Source of the DNA: Pseudomonadales bacterium
GTDB taxonomy: Bacteria; Pseudomonadota; Gammaproteobacteria; Pseudomonadales; Azotimanducaceae
NCBI GenBank assembly: GCA_029251375.1
Contig: JAQXDL010000031.1
Coordinates: forward strand, 22,645-86,644
Length of the DNA: 64,000 nt
Reading direction: 5' to 3'
Shown here: piece by piece, positions 16,350 through 25,228 of the stretch
How the letters are laid out: each line of letters opens with the position of its first letter
Position numbering within the stretch: position 1 is the first letter of the stretch
The notes under the pieces: model-generated
What the model was told of the DNA's origin: nothing
Databases searched by the model: none
The model's input: the letters and a program-made list of their open reading frames with translations, nothing else
Program-made: the position numbers and the translations under genes

Positions 16350-17834
16350 ATGTTTAGATACCTACCCCGCGTGTTTTACTTTGTAGCCCCCTTACTGGTC
16401 TGCATCGGCTTGTCGGTTCCAGCCTCCGCGCAGACCAACCATCAAATTTTTGACCAATATATCAACGGCAATATGGCAAAACATGGCGTAGTCGGCGTGT
16501 CCATTGCTCTCATTGAAAACAACAAAATCGAACACCGTTATGTCTCTGGCTATGCTAATGCCGATACAGGCATCAAGTTAAATCCAAACACTGTTTTTCA
16601 AGTTGGATCTATTTCTAAGTCTGTAGCTGCTTGGGCGATCATGCAGCTGGTGCAATCAGGCAAGCTGGATCTAGACAAACCAGTAAGTACTTATCTGACT
16701 CGCTGGCATCTGCCTGGATCAGATTTTGATGCGTCAAAAGTCACCTTAAGAAGATTGCTGTCACACACTGCAGGATTGTCACTTGGCAGCTATCCTGGCT
16801 TCGCGCTTGAACAACCATTACCGACGATAGAAGCGTCATTGTCAGGTGACACTAACGGTGCGGGCGCCGTGTTTATCCAAACTGAGCCTGGCGCTCGGTG
16901 GTCCTATTCCGGCGGCGGCTATACGTTGATGCAACTCATCGTTGAAGAAGTCACTGGCATGATCTTCTCGAACTACATCAACGACATTGTCCTGACACCC
17001 CTATCAATGTATCGCTCGAGCTATCGACCCGATCCGTCACTATTGGCTGGTATGGCGAACGCACATGGTTATTCCGGCACGGTACTCCCTAATTTCCACT
17101 TCACTGCTGAAGCAGCTGCCTCTTTACACTCCACTGCTGAAGATCTGGCTAAATTCGCACTTGCCAACATGCAAACGAATCCTGTGCTGGATAACTCAAC
17201 ATTACAACTTATGCATTCACCTGCTGAAAACAGCGCTGGTCGACATGGACTCGGCTTCAGCTTGGTCGGCGATGGCAACATCGTTGGTCACGGCGGTAGC
17301 AATACAGGATGGAAGGCAATGGTTCGATTCGTACCGCGAACCGGCGCAGGCATTGTCGTGCTAACCAATAGCGATAGTGGCGACAAATTGACGATTGACG
17401 CCCTATGTTTCTGGAATACGCATTATGCAATCGGCTATCTCGACAAGGGTTGCCAAGACCGTCTGGACCAACAGAAGGAATTAGCGCTTATTCTCGTTGT
17501 CATCGGCGTTGGCTTTTTGCTCGCCAGTGCTGTCGCTATTTGGCTGATGCGCAAGCGCTATCTCAGCGGCGACTATGGTGTTGATCTAAACGCTTACCGC
17601 GCGATTGGCAAGTTAATGGGTATCTTGGTGCCTTTAATCATTTTAATTTGTTGGGTCACCTTTTGGCATACAGAAGTTGGTGTGTATCTCATATTTGGCA
17701 GTTGGTATACCCGTGCCGCTGACGTGATGCCAGCCGAGTTCCTCTATCTGTCCTCGGGTCTCGTCGTGTTCGTTATATCTCTAATCGGTTTGACACTATT
17801 GCGTGAGAAAAAGAACGGCTCTAAGCATCAATAA
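16350..17834 (+). CDS. Membrane-anchored serine hydrolase (beta-lactamase/class C fold)
   Basis: A 494-residue secreted or membrane-bound hydrolase of the beta-lactamase (PF00144) fold. An N-terminal signal peptide ends near SVPASAQT. The SxxK motif is SISK at residues 87-90. The usual Y-x-N is replaced by Y-S-G in RWSYSGGGYT, and the third motif is GHGGSNTGW. Three hydrophobic helices at about 375-400, 420-442 and 458-480 form a C-terminal membrane anchor, as in many marine esterase-like relatives. The catalytic domain should face the periplasm. Peptidase, esterase and transpeptidase roles are all possible; penicillin resistance is not implied. Confidence 0.88.
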   Translation: MFRYLPRVFYFVAPLLVCIGLSVPASAQTNHQIFDQYINGNMAKHGVVGVSIALIENNKIEHRYVSGYANADTGIKLNPNTVFQVGSISKSVAAWAIMQLVQSGKLDLDKPVSTYLTRWHLPGSDFDASKVTLRRLLSHTAGLSLGSYPGFALEQPLPTIEASLSGDTNGAGAVFIQTEPGARWSYSGGGYTLMQLIVEEVTGMIFSNYINDIVLTPLSMYRSSYRPDPSLLAGMANAHGYSGTVLPNFHFTAEAAASLHSTAEDLAKFALANMQTNPVLDNSTLQLMHSPAENSAGRHGLGFSLVGDGNIVGHGGSNTGWKAMVRFVPRTGAGIVVLTNSDSGDKLTIDALCFWNTHYAIGYLDKGCQDRLDQQKELALILVVIGVGFLLASAVAIWLMRKRYLSGDYGVDLNAYRAIGKLMGILVPLIILICWVTFWHTEVGVYLIFGSWYTRAADVMPAEFLYLSSGLVVFVISLIGLTLLREKKNGSKHQ

Positions 17835-17912
17835 GCTGCTTGGGCCACAATGAATGCAACCCTATCCAGACATGTTACCTCTCAGCAAGTGAATCGCTTT
17901 ATTGGAGTACAA

Positions 17913-18226
17913 CATGTCCGGCCCGCTTATCCCGATTTTCACCGTTGCTGCGTTCTCCTTTTTTTATTACCTACATTACTCAGATGATATTCGACAATCG
18001 AATTCGAAGAGAATTTGTTAGCAAAAACATCTCCGCGGACACTATACAAAAACTGTTTGTCGACAAGCGCGCCGAGTCCGTCTCCAGTAACTTAAAATAG
18101 GGCATTGTTATGGTCGCGATTGAATTTTCTTTTTCGATCATCCATCTGGCACGATTGTCAGCGGATAAACCCCTATCAAAAACTATTGTGTTTATATTTG
18201 CGGCTGGCAGCCTATTGCTCTACTAA
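17913..18226 (+). pseudogene. Broken DUF6249-like small membrane protein gene
   Basis: From ATG 17913 the frame reads MSGPLIPIFTVAAFSFFYYL, then needs a frame change near 17994. The next frame reads IRREFVSKNISADTIQKLF and SNLK, hits TAG at 18098-18100, and continues GIVMVAIEFSFSIIHLARL to a TAA at 18224-18226. In the family I recall (MxxPIIPI start, helix, ISKGMSADEIQKLF-like middle, SLKWGI, second helix), a tryptophan follows SLK, so TAG probably replaced TGG. Two lesions indicate a pseudogene. The family name is from memory and should be treated as tentative; the reading-frame damage is direct. Confidence 0.6.
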
Positions 18227-18431
18227 GTGTTGCGAAGCTTTTTTATCAAAGCAGACTTAAGACAAGCACGCCATGCAGGCATCACCCGTTCCGAACACCC
18301 TCGGCACAACTATCTAAGCCGCTAATATCCAACTAGTTGTGCCGATATATGTACAAGGACCTGTACTAACGGTATCTTGTCCCTCGAATTTGTTAACTCA
18401 TTATTGAAAAAACAACTGTTGAGGGAAATCC

Positions 18432-19211
18432 ATGGTAAAGACTGAATTATTTGATCTGACGGGCAAAGTTGCCCTAACTACAGGCTCATCGAAAGGTATG
18501 GGTGAAGCTATGGCGATGGGTTTAGCGGAACATGGCGCTAAAGTTGTCATCTCTAGCCGTAAACTTGATCAGTGCGAAGCGGTCGCAAAGAAGATCAACG
18601 ACAAGTGTGGTGAAGGTTCGGCTATCGCGATTGCCTGTAACATTGGCTACAAAGATCAGCTACAAGCCCTTGTTGATGAAACTCGGGAACGCTTAGGACC
18701 GATTGATATCCTCGTTTCAAACGCCGGTATCAACCCGTTTTATGGTCCAATGTCTGAAATCCCTGACGATGCCTTCGACAAGATCATGGCAAGCAACGTT
18801 AAATCAAACCATTGGTTATGCCAAATGGTTGCATCCGACATGATCGCTAAGGGATCCGGTTCAATCATGATCACCTCAAGTGTTGGTGCGCATTCGCCAT
18901 CTGATGTGCTCGGTACTTACAATATCTCTAAGTTGGCCGATATCGGTCTTGTTCGAAATCTAGCAATGGAGATGGGTCCAAGTGGCGTTCGCGTTAACGC
19001 AATCTGCCCGGGTCTGATCAAAACCGATTTTGCTCAAGCACTGTGGGATAACCCCGAAGCTGCAGCGAGAGCCAATGAGCAAACACCCCTGCGACGCCTT
19101 GGCGAAGCTGAGGACTTGAAAGGTTTGGTTGTGTTTTTAGCGTCTAAAGGCAGTGAGTACATTACCGGCCAGGCATTAAACGTCTGTGGCGGCACGCACA
19201 TGTATCGTTAA
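18432..19211 (+). CDS. Short-chain dehydrogenase/reductase
   Basis: A 259-residue classical SDR. The cofactor motif TTGSSKGMGEAMA lies near residues 16-28, NAGINPFYG near 95, and the catalytic Ser and Y-x-x-x-K in TSSVGAHSP and TYNISKLAD. The SSRKLD stretch after strand 2 suggests NADP(H) use. GAGGGAAATCC directly precedes the ATG. It is followed after 55 bp by an enoyl-CoA hydratase, with a strong terminator beyond, so the two form a short operon. A beta-oxidation-like 3-hydroxyacyl or alcohol oxidation step is likely, but the substrate is not defined. Confidence 0.92.
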   Translation: MVKTELFDLTGKVALTTGSSKGMGEAMAMGLAEHGAKVVISSRKLDQCEAVAKKINDKCGEGSAIAIACNIGYKDQLQALVDETRERLGPIDILVSNAGINPFYGPMSEIPDDAFDKIMASNVKSNHWLCQMVASDMIAKGSGSIMITSSVGAHSPSDVLGTYNISKLADIGLVRNLAMEMGPSGVRVNAICPGLIKTDFAQALWDNPEAAARANEQTPLRRLGEAEDLKGLVVFLASKGSEYITGQALNVCGGTHMYR

Positions 19212-19266
19212 GCAACAAACTGGCTTTACAAATAATTAATACATACAAACTTAACCAGAGGGACTT

Positions 19267-20037
19267 ATGACTGAATATTGCATCGTAGAAAAGAAAGATC
19301 ACATTATGACAGTGCGTCTCAATCGACCTGAACGGCTAAACGCGCTTCATTCACTGGCAAACGCCGAACTCGGCGAGGTCTTCGATGACTTCGATGCCGA
19401 CGACGATATGTGGGTGGCGATCATCACCGGTGAAGGCCGAGGTTTTAGCGCCGGCAATGATCTAAGACATCAAGCCGAGGGTGGCGAACGTGTTGAAGCA
19501 CCGAAAGGCTTCGCGGGTCTGACGTCACGCTTCGATATGAGCAAACCTGTCATCGCTGCAGTAAACGGCGTATCAATGGGCGGTGGATTCGAAATCGCCC
19601 TCGCCTGTGATCTGATCATTGCATCTGATCAAGCAAAATTTGCATTGCCAGAGCCTAAAGTTGGCTTAGCAGCACTTGCCGGTGGATTGAATCGATTGCC
19701 GAGACAAATTGGCGTTAAACGTGCTTTGGGCATGATCTTAACCGGTCGCCATGTGTCAGCAGAGGAGGGCTACACACTCGGCTTTGTCAACGAAGTTGTG
19801 CCCCATGATCAGCTTATGGAGAAGGCAATGGATTGGGCTAAGCAAATCGCTTCATGCGCGCCGCTTTCCATTCGAGCCAGTAAGGATGTGGTTTACCGCA
19901 GCCTTGATACTGAGTCTCTGCAAGCGTCAATGGAAGCCCAGTACGATTCAGTGAAAACGCTGTTCAAAAGTGAAGACTTTATCGAAGGACCAAAAGCTTT
20001 CTCTGAAAAACGCGCGCCAAACTGGAAAGGTAAGTAA
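19267..20037 (+). CDS. Enoyl-CoA hydratase/isomerase family protein
   Basis: A 256-residue crotonase-family enzyme. Oxyanion-hole segments are GEGRGFSAGND near residue 58 and AVNGVSMGGGFEIALACDL near 99. FALPEPKVGL near 126 keeps one of the two usual catalytic glutamates; the first is less evident, so isomerase, lyase or hydratase chemistry is open. GAGGGACTT precedes the ATG. It is the second gene of the SDR operon, ending at the terminator at 20117. The paralogue at 10631 shares the fold but differs through most of the chain. Confidence 0.92.
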   Translation: MTEYCIVEKKDHIMTVRLNRPERLNALHSLANAELGEVFDDFDADDDMWVAIITGEGRGFSAGNDLRHQAEGGERVEAPKGFAGLTSRFDMSKPVIAAVNGVSMGGGFEIALACDLIIASDQAKFALPEPKVGLAALAGGLNRLPRQIGVKRALGMILTGRHVSAEEGYTLGFVNEVVPHDQLMEKAMDWAKQIASCAPLSIRASKDVVYRSLDTESLQASMEAQYDSVKTLFKSEDFIEGPKAFSEKRAPNWKGK

Positions 20038-20116
20038 GTATCCAAATGGCTTAAAAAGCAGGTTAGTAAATAGGTCGCAAAACAGACCAAAAACGACGCT
20101 GCAGTGAAAACAGAAA

Positions 20117-20148
20117 AGCCGGTTAGATTTCTCTAACCGGCTTTTTTT
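20117..20148 (+). terminator. Rho-independent terminator
   Basis: A perfect 11-bp stem, AGCCGGTTAGA at 20117-20127 pairing with TCTAACCGGCT at 20132-20142, has a TTTC loop and is followed by a run of T residues. It closes the SDR/enoyl-CoA hydratase operon. An A run on the other side may make it work for the convergent minus-strand gene as well. Confidence 0.95.
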
Positions 20149-20194
20149 ATTGCGCGCCCCTACGACCTCGTTTTCTAAACCTTTACGAGTTTGG

Positions 20195-21259
20195 CTAAGC
20201 CAACATCGCTGAAATCATCTCAGCGGTTACACCAACGGTTGCACCAGCAGCAACAATCCCCTGCCAAGACGTCTCATCAATCGGAATACCGTTGACCTCA
20301 CGATTCGCTTTGGCAATTCGCTCGGGTTCGCCTGGGATCAAGACCGAATCAACATCTTTCGCTGTTGGCGTTGATTTAATGTATTCGATCAAGGCTTTGG
20401 TTTCGGACGTAAAGCTGTCCGTATCACCGATCATCTTTGGGTCAATGATGAATGCCAGCATGTGGTTAACCACCGTACCTTGACGGATGTTACCGGGCTG
20501 AACTGACCATGCACCGGTTAAAGCGCCAGCCAAAACCTCACAAATAAAGGCTAATCCAAAGCCTTTATGTTTGCCAAAGTGCGTTTGAGAGCCCGCCGGA
20601 TTCAGCGTGATGACTTTAGGATCGGTGGTCTCGTTACCTTCTGCGTCAATCAAACAGCCGTCAGGGACATTTAGCCCGCTGTTCAGAGCAACCCGCACCT
20701 TACCCGCCGCAATCGCACTGGTTGCCATATCCAGCACAATGGGGTCATCCCCCTCAACCGGAATCGCGCAGCAAAAAGGATTTGTGCCGAGTCTTGGCAC
20801 CGTGCCACCAAAAGGTGATACCTGTGGGTCATGGCCAACCACATTGACATAATGAATAGAGATCATGCCCTGTGCAGCAACGCGCTCAGCATGCGCACCT
20901 ATACGGCCTAGATGATGCGCGTTCTTCAATGCAACAACGGCGATGCCATGCTGCCGCGCGACGTCTATGCCGATATCCATCGATTCAGGTCCGACGACTT
21001 GGCCGAAGCCTAACTTACCGTCAACAACCACAATAGAGCCATTGCTTGAAAGCACTTCTGCATGGCTGTCTGGCTGACAAAACCCTTTCTTAAGGTTATT
21101 GACGTAAATCGGAATCATGCCAACACCGTGCGAGTCGTGTCCCTTCAAATTTGCCTCGACTAAATGTCCAGCTGTCATGCTGGCTTCTGATGCACCCGCA
21201 CCCGCGGCAACGCAGATTGCCTCAACAACTTTTGTTAACTTCTCATGATTTACGATCAT
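20195..21259 (-). CDS. Ldh family malate/lactate/ureidoglycolate-type dehydrogenase
   Basis: A 354-residue NAD(P)-dependent dehydrogenase of the PF02615 family, which differs from the classical lactate/malate dehydrogenase fold. Family marks are LKGHDSHGVGM with the catalytic His near residue 40, the DMATSAIAAGKV segment and GKHKGFGLAFICEVL near 238. The start at 21259 was chosen because AAGGAACAG precedes it; the frame is open to 21304 without a better site. Members oxidise 2-hydroxy acids or sulfolactate, or reduce the matching keto acids. It stands alone between convergent and divergent neighbours. Confidence 0.9.
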   Translation of the reverse strand: MIVNHEKLTKVVEAICVAAGAGASEASMTAGHLVEANLKGHDSHGVGMIPIYVNNLKKGFCQPDSHAEVLSSNGSIVVVDGKLGFGQVVGPESMDIGIDVARQHGIAVVALKNAHHLGRIGAHAERVAAQGMISIHYVNVVGHDPQVSPFGGTVPRLGTNPFCCAIPVEGDDPIVLDMATSAIAAGKVRVALNSGLNVPDGCLIDAEGNETTDPKVITLNPAGSQTHFGKHKGFGLAFICEVLAGALTGAWSVQPGNIRQGTVVNHMLAFIIDPKMIGDTDSFTSETKALIEYIKSTPTAKDVDSVLIPGEPERIAKANREVNGIPIDETSWQGIVAAGATVGVTAEMISAMLA

Positions 21260-21545
21260 TACTGTTCCTTGACGTCCTAAATAAATTTGTATTGATAACT
21301 GCACCGATCACGCTGAGACTCGATGATTGCCCTGACCAATCATTACGCCTTCGCAGCTTATGATTGCGAGCCTATCTTGGCTAACTTGCTTTGCCTAGAT
21401 ACTGACAGCGCAGGCGACTAGTCAATCATATTAAATTACTCTACAGTCTGCGATTCTTATGAAGCTGCTTATAAAAACATATTAAACCTGATGAGAATAC
21501 AAACCAGCAGCTTTAAACCTCAATATCTAAGACTAAAGATAGCGT

Positions 21546-22409
21546 ATGAAACCTGAACTCAAAGACCTGCTCGATTTACTTGATTTGGAACAAATTGAGG
21601 TCAACATGTTCCGTGGCGTGAGTCCGGACGAAGGCTGGCAGCGCGTCTTTGGTGGTCAGGTAATCGGTCAGGCCCTTGTCGCCGCCTCTCGAACGGTCGA
21701 GGACGTGACGCGCACAGCACATTCGCTACACGGCTATTTCCTACGCCCTGGTGATACCACCATTCCGATTGTCTACAACGTAGATCGAATTCGTGATGGC
21801 AGAAGTTTTACAACCCGCCGTGTCGTCGCCGTACAACGAGGTAAAGCGATCTTCAGCATGTCAGTTTCGTTCCAAGTAGCGGAACAAGGCCTCGAACATC
21901 AGTTCGATATGCCCAAGGTCAAAGGTCCCGAAGAATGTCCGAGCGAGAAAGACCTGCGGGAAAAATTTATCAAAGATTTGCCGGAAGACGTCCGTGAACG
22001 CATGAATAAGCCACGACCGATAGAAATGCGTTTTGTTGAACCGATTAACGAATTCAATCCAGCACCAAGTGATCCAGAGCAGCATATTTGGATAAAAACA
22101 GTCGATAAAATGCCGGAAGATGTTCGGCTAAATCAATGTCTGTTGGCCTACGCATCTGACATGACCTTGATTGATACCAGCTATCGCCCGCACGGTATTG
22201 GCTGGGGAAACGAAAAGTTTCAAGTCGCCAGTCTTGACCATGCGATGTGGTTTCACAAACCCTTTACCACAGATCAGTGGTTACTCTATCAGCAAGACAG
22301 CCCCAATTCCGGCGGCGGTCGCGGCTTTAGTCGCGGCGCTATTTACACCCAGGAAGGTGACTTAATCGCCTCGGTTGCCCAGGAAGGTCTGATTCGGTTG
22401 CACGACTGA
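21546..22409 (+). CDS. tesB: Acyl-CoA thioesterase II
   Basis: A 287-residue double-hotdog thioesterase that hydrolyses acyl-CoA to free acid and CoA. The TesB pattern is clear: DLEQIEVNMFRG at the N-terminus, RVFGGQVIGQALVAA near residue 36, SLHGYFLRPGD near 61, RDGRSFTTRRV, and in the second hotdog LDHAMWFHKPF and RGFSRGAIYTQEGDLIASV. Length equals the family norm. A small monooxygenase-like gene follows 48 bp downstream on the same strand. It probably relieves CoA trapping during growth on unusual acids. Confidence 0.95.
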   Translation: MKPELKDLLDLLDLEQIEVNMFRGVSPDEGWQRVFGGQVIGQALVAASRTVEDVTRTAHSLHGYFLRPGDTTIPIVYNVDRIRDGRSFTTRRVVAVQRGKAIFSMSVSFQVAEQGLEHQFDMPKVKGPEECPSEKDLREKFIKDLPEDVRERMNKPRPIEMRFVEPINEFNPAPSDPEQHIWIKTVDKMPEDVRLNQCLLAYASDMTLIDTSYRPHGIGWGNEKFQVASLDHAMWFHKPFTTDQWLLYQQDSPNSGGGRGFSRGAIYTQEGDLIASVAQEGLIRLHD

Positions 22410-22457
22410 TCGTCATATTGCGTTTTATCGATAAATAACAAAAAGGAAAGTGCTTCC

Positions 22458-22745
22458 GTGATCTATAACAATGTTATTTTAACCTTAAAGGATGTCAATG
22501 ACGCCCAAGTAGTGGCAGCCGACTTAATCTTGTTGGCAACCGCGTCTTTAATTGAACCCGGCTGCCATCGCTTCGAAGTCCATCATTCTCAAAGTGATCG
22601 AAAGGTATTCTTTTTAATTGAACAATGGCAATCACAACAAATGCTGGACTTGCATCGCGAGGCTGACGCGTTTCAGAGCATCTATATTACCAGAGTGATC
22701 CCGTTGGTTGACCGACGGCCTCACCCTAGCGATCTCATTACTTGA
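22458..22745 (+). CDS. ABM-domain (antibiotic biosynthesis monooxygenase) family protein
   Basis: A 95-residue ferredoxin-like-fold protein. The visible pattern is an N-terminal strand, an alpha helix (NDAQVVAADLILLATAS), PGCHRFEVHHSQ, then FFLIEQWQSQQMLDLHREA and a last strand, as in YgiN/ABM quinol monooxygenases and dimeric alpha-beta barrels. The GTG start is supported by AAGGAAAG eight bases upstream. It lies 48 bp after tesB and is probably co-transcribed. The fold is fairly clear; the catalytic role is uncertain because such domains are also non-catalytic. Confidence 0.8.
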   Translation: MIYNNVILTLKDVNDAQVVAADLILLATASLIEPGCHRFEVHHSQSDRKVFFLIEQWQSQQMLDLHREADAFQSIYITRVIPLVDRRPHPSDLIT

Positions 22746-22762
22746 GCCCGGCTAACATCAAT

Positions 22763-22786
22763 GCACCGATGTACCGATGTACCGAA
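22763..22786. repeat. 8-bp tandem repeat, three units
   Basis: Three 8-bp units of GTACCGAT type span 22763-22770, 22771-22778 and 22779-22786, with one or two changes among them. They lie between the ABM gene stop and the next gene. Confidence 0.55.
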
Positions 22787-22815
22787 TCATTTTAAACTCA
22801 GATTCATAACTAACT

Positions 22816-23373
22816 ATGATACATCCGCCCCATCAAGTTCTGATTAAATTCTGCCTGCTGTGCCTGCTATTGGTTGCCTATTTTGGCTACCTGACCTATG
22901 AATTCGACATAGTCACGGGCGGCATTGCGGCACTGATTACCTGGAGTTTTTTCGTGCTTTGTACACCGATCGCGGATGCAGGTTTTCTACTCGATTTTCC
23001 AGTGCGGCTTTTGTTCGGTATCCGTATGGTGGTTTCAGAAATTGTTGTCTGGGCCGTCGCGATATCAATCAATGTGGTCGCTCTGGCTTACTTCGCCGAC
23101 TACTACGAAACCACCTTCATCACAAAATTAATGAAAGTGATTTTAACAACCCCATTTCCTTACTGGAGCGTCATTGTACTTTCCGGTTTCGGTACCTTTT
23201 TATCGATTCGGTTCGGCGATGAATTGATGGATGTGTTTAGTCATAAAGATCGTTACTTCTACCTTCGCCACCATTTCAAACATGAACTTGTGCTATTTGT
23301 CTTCTTCATCGTTGTACTATTCAGCTACTATGAAATCATGACAAGTTTAGGGATTTCGCTAGACTCCAACTAA
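22816..23373 (+). CDS. Four-helix membrane protein of unknown function
   Basis: A 185-residue integral membrane protein not recognised as a named family. Hydrophobic helices are at about 10-26, 34-58, 70-95 and 115-137, with a final one at 155-176. A polar stretch rich in His, Arg and Tyr (KDRYFYLRHHFKHE) lies before the last helix and could face the cytoplasm. Codon use resembles the neighbours, so this seems a native gene. Its stop is only five bases from the stop of the convergent TPR gene. Confidence 0.8.
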   Translation: MIHPPHQVLIKFCLLCLLLVAYFGYLTYEFDIVTGGIAALITWSFFVLCTPIADAGFLLDFPVRLLFGIRMVVSEIVVWAVAISINVVALAYFADYYETTFITKLMKVILTTPFPYWSVIVLSGFGTFLSIRFGDELMDVFSHKDRYFYLRHHFKHELVLFVFFIVVLFSYYEIMTSLGISLDSN

Positions 23374-23378
23374 ATGTC

Positions 23379-25055
23379 TTATTTGTTTCGACAATAGCAG
23401 GATGCTCTAACCGGCACTTCAGCGCGCGCTAGGGCCTGGTCAAGCAACAACTGAACATGCACAAGCTCTTGGCTCTCGCCACGCTTGCTGAGGCACTCGC
23501 TGAGCCCATGTAAGGACCAGATATTTTTAGGATGTTGGCAAGGTCTCGCCAATGTGTCATTCAAGCCCAAATCAGCCCGATAGATTTCTTCAGCCTCGGC
23601 ATGTTGTCCCTGCTCCAGCAACAGCGCCGCAAGTGCATGTCGCGGCGGTTGCATCCAGCCCCAAGGCTCATCGTAATGCAGATTGTCGCTATAGTTAGCA
23701 GCCGCCCTTAGATGATCAAGACCCGCTTCGTGATCGCCGGATTTGTACAGCCGCTCCCCTGCTGCCATTTGTTGGGCAATGCCCAATACATCTTCGGCAG
23801 GGTTGTTAAACATGAAGCGGGTTTCTTGAACGGCCTCTTTCGCTTTTAGAAACTCATCGTACTCTGCCGTCGCTGCATCATGTTGATCGGTATTAGCAAA
23901 GGCAATCACTCGCCCATACCGTAACAAGGCTGTACTAAAACTAAACAGTTCGGCGTCTTTTTGAAACTCTTCTGCAAGTATTTCCTGCCACATACCAAAT
24001 CGCACCATGACATGTAGTTTCATGCCCCAAAAGGCTTCGAAAAAGTCAGGCATAAACGCAACTACCGGCTCGGGTAACAGTTGCTGCAGCTCCATCGCAG
24101 CATCTAACGCCACCTGCTTCTGCGCCAGAAACATGGCACCGTATGCAACGAAGTGAACATTATGAATACGATAAACCGTATAAAAATTACCCGGCCCGCG
24201 CATCGCCGTAAAGGGTTGGTCAGCCAATGCAGCTCGCTGATTTCTGGAAATCACATTTTGGTAGTCGCCGCATAGCACATCAATATGTGTCGCCATGTGC
24301 AACAGATGACCGGACGCAGGTACAAGATTCGATAAATTATCACCGTGGGGCAGCGCCAGTTCGGGTGTTGGTGACATTTCCATCAAGTGAATATACAAAT
24401 GCAACAGTCCCGGATGCTGCCAAGCGCCGGACTGGGAACTAAAGGCGCCCTCAAGCATTTCTCTGGCTTCAACGGTTGATGCCCCATCGGCAGGCTGCTT
24501 GGTTTCTAGATTCCACAATGCCCAGGGTGTCCGGCCCATCAAAGACTCGACGCAGATAGCCATTACATCAAGATTGTCTGGGTACTGTTGATACACCTTA
24601 CGCATCTCGCTGGCGAAATTTTCGTTAAAGGGCTCATAGTCTTCAATTTCAGCATTATCCGGATAACGAACGGCCACTGCGGCTAACATGGCTTGAGCAA
24701 GGGCATTGTCTGTCTTAATGACAGACCCTTTAGCAATTGCATCCTGAGCAATGGCAAGACAGGTTTTTTTCTCTTGGTAGGGAAACATGTCCCAAACCTT
24801 GTTGTAGTTTGGGCCGATTGCGAAGGCGATACCCCAATATGCCATAACGCTTTGAGGGTCTGCAGCAACGGCTTTGTTAAAACAAATAACGGCTTCTTCA
24901 TGATTAAAGCCATAGAGCCAATTGATACCTCGATCAAACCAAGTCTGTGCCTCAACAGAGGAAGAGGAAATATCACAATGATGCTGACCAAGGTCAAAGT
25001 TGTATTGGGCTTCTAATTCAACTGCTGATTGTTCTTGTCCTTGTGCTTCAGACAT
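23379..25055 (-). CDS. Tetratricopeptide repeat protein
   Basis: A 558-residue soluble protein. A TPR-like unit is visible at about residues 38-75 (WFDRGINWLYGFNHEEAVIC, then FNKAVAADP), and further repeat-like helices lie at about 385-520 (YKSGDHEAGLDHLRAAANY, LLEQGQHAEAEEIYRADLG). The middle contains conserved-looking His-rich stretches such as HPGLLHLYIHLMEMSP and SGHLLHMATHID. There is no signal peptide or membrane segment. It belongs to a widespread TPR family found near catabolic genes, without a known activity. The His clusters hint at metal binding, but that is inference. Confidence 0.85.
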   Translation of the reverse strand: MSEAQGQEQSAVELEAQYNFDLGQHHCDISSSSVEAQTWFDRGINWLYGFNHEEAVICFNKAVAADPQSVMAYWGIAFAIGPNYNKVWDMFPYQEKKTCLAIAQDAIAKGSVIKTDNALAQAMLAAVAVRYPDNAEIEDYEPFNENFASEMRKVYQQYPDNLDVMAICVESLMGRTPWALWNLETKQPADGASTVEAREMLEGAFSSQSGAWQHPGLLHLYIHLMEMSPTPELALPHGDNLSNLVPASGHLLHMATHIDVLCGDYQNVISRNQRAALADQPFTAMRGPGNFYTVYRIHNVHFVAYGAMFLAQKQVALDAAMELQQLLPEPVVAFMPDFFEAFWGMKLHVMVRFGMWQEILAEEFQKDAELFSFSTALLRYGRVIAFANTDQHDAATAEYDEFLKAKEAVQETRFMFNNPAEDVLGIAQQMAAGERLYKSGDHEAGLDHLRAAANYSDNLHYDEPWGWMQPPRHALAALLLEQGQHAEAEEIYRADLGLNDTLARPCQHPKNIWSLHGLSECLSKRGESQELVHVQLLLDQALARAEVPVRASCYCRNK

Positions 25056-25089
25056 ATCTATTCACCCTAAGTTTGCAATAGCCTATCAA

Positions 25090-25228
25090 ACCCCAAATTT
25101 GGGGTCAGAGTAAAGGGACAGATTCACGCCGCGCAGCAATTGGACAGAGACCCGTCACATCCGTATTTCATAAAAGTTTTATCGTGCTGCAGATTTTAGA
25201 GCATCGCAAAGTAAGGCTATTTGACCCC
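25090..25228. mobile_element. Possible REP/RAYT-type element remnant
   Basis: A perfect 16-bp palindrome ACCCCAAATTTGGGGT lies at 25090-25105 and runs into GGGGTCAGAGTAAA, a sequence I associate with the ends of REP-associated tyrosine transposase elements in gammaproteobacteria. An inverted TTTGACCCC occurs at 25220-25228, at the very end of the hydrolase gene. No transposase gene remains. The association is from memory, and the right end may be coincidental coding sequence. Confidence 0.3.

Noticed and set aside
17840..18100. 86-codon frame as an intact gene
   Set aside because: Its first half is out of frame with the natural MSGPLIPI start; only the second half is coding-like, so it was treated as part of a pseudogene.
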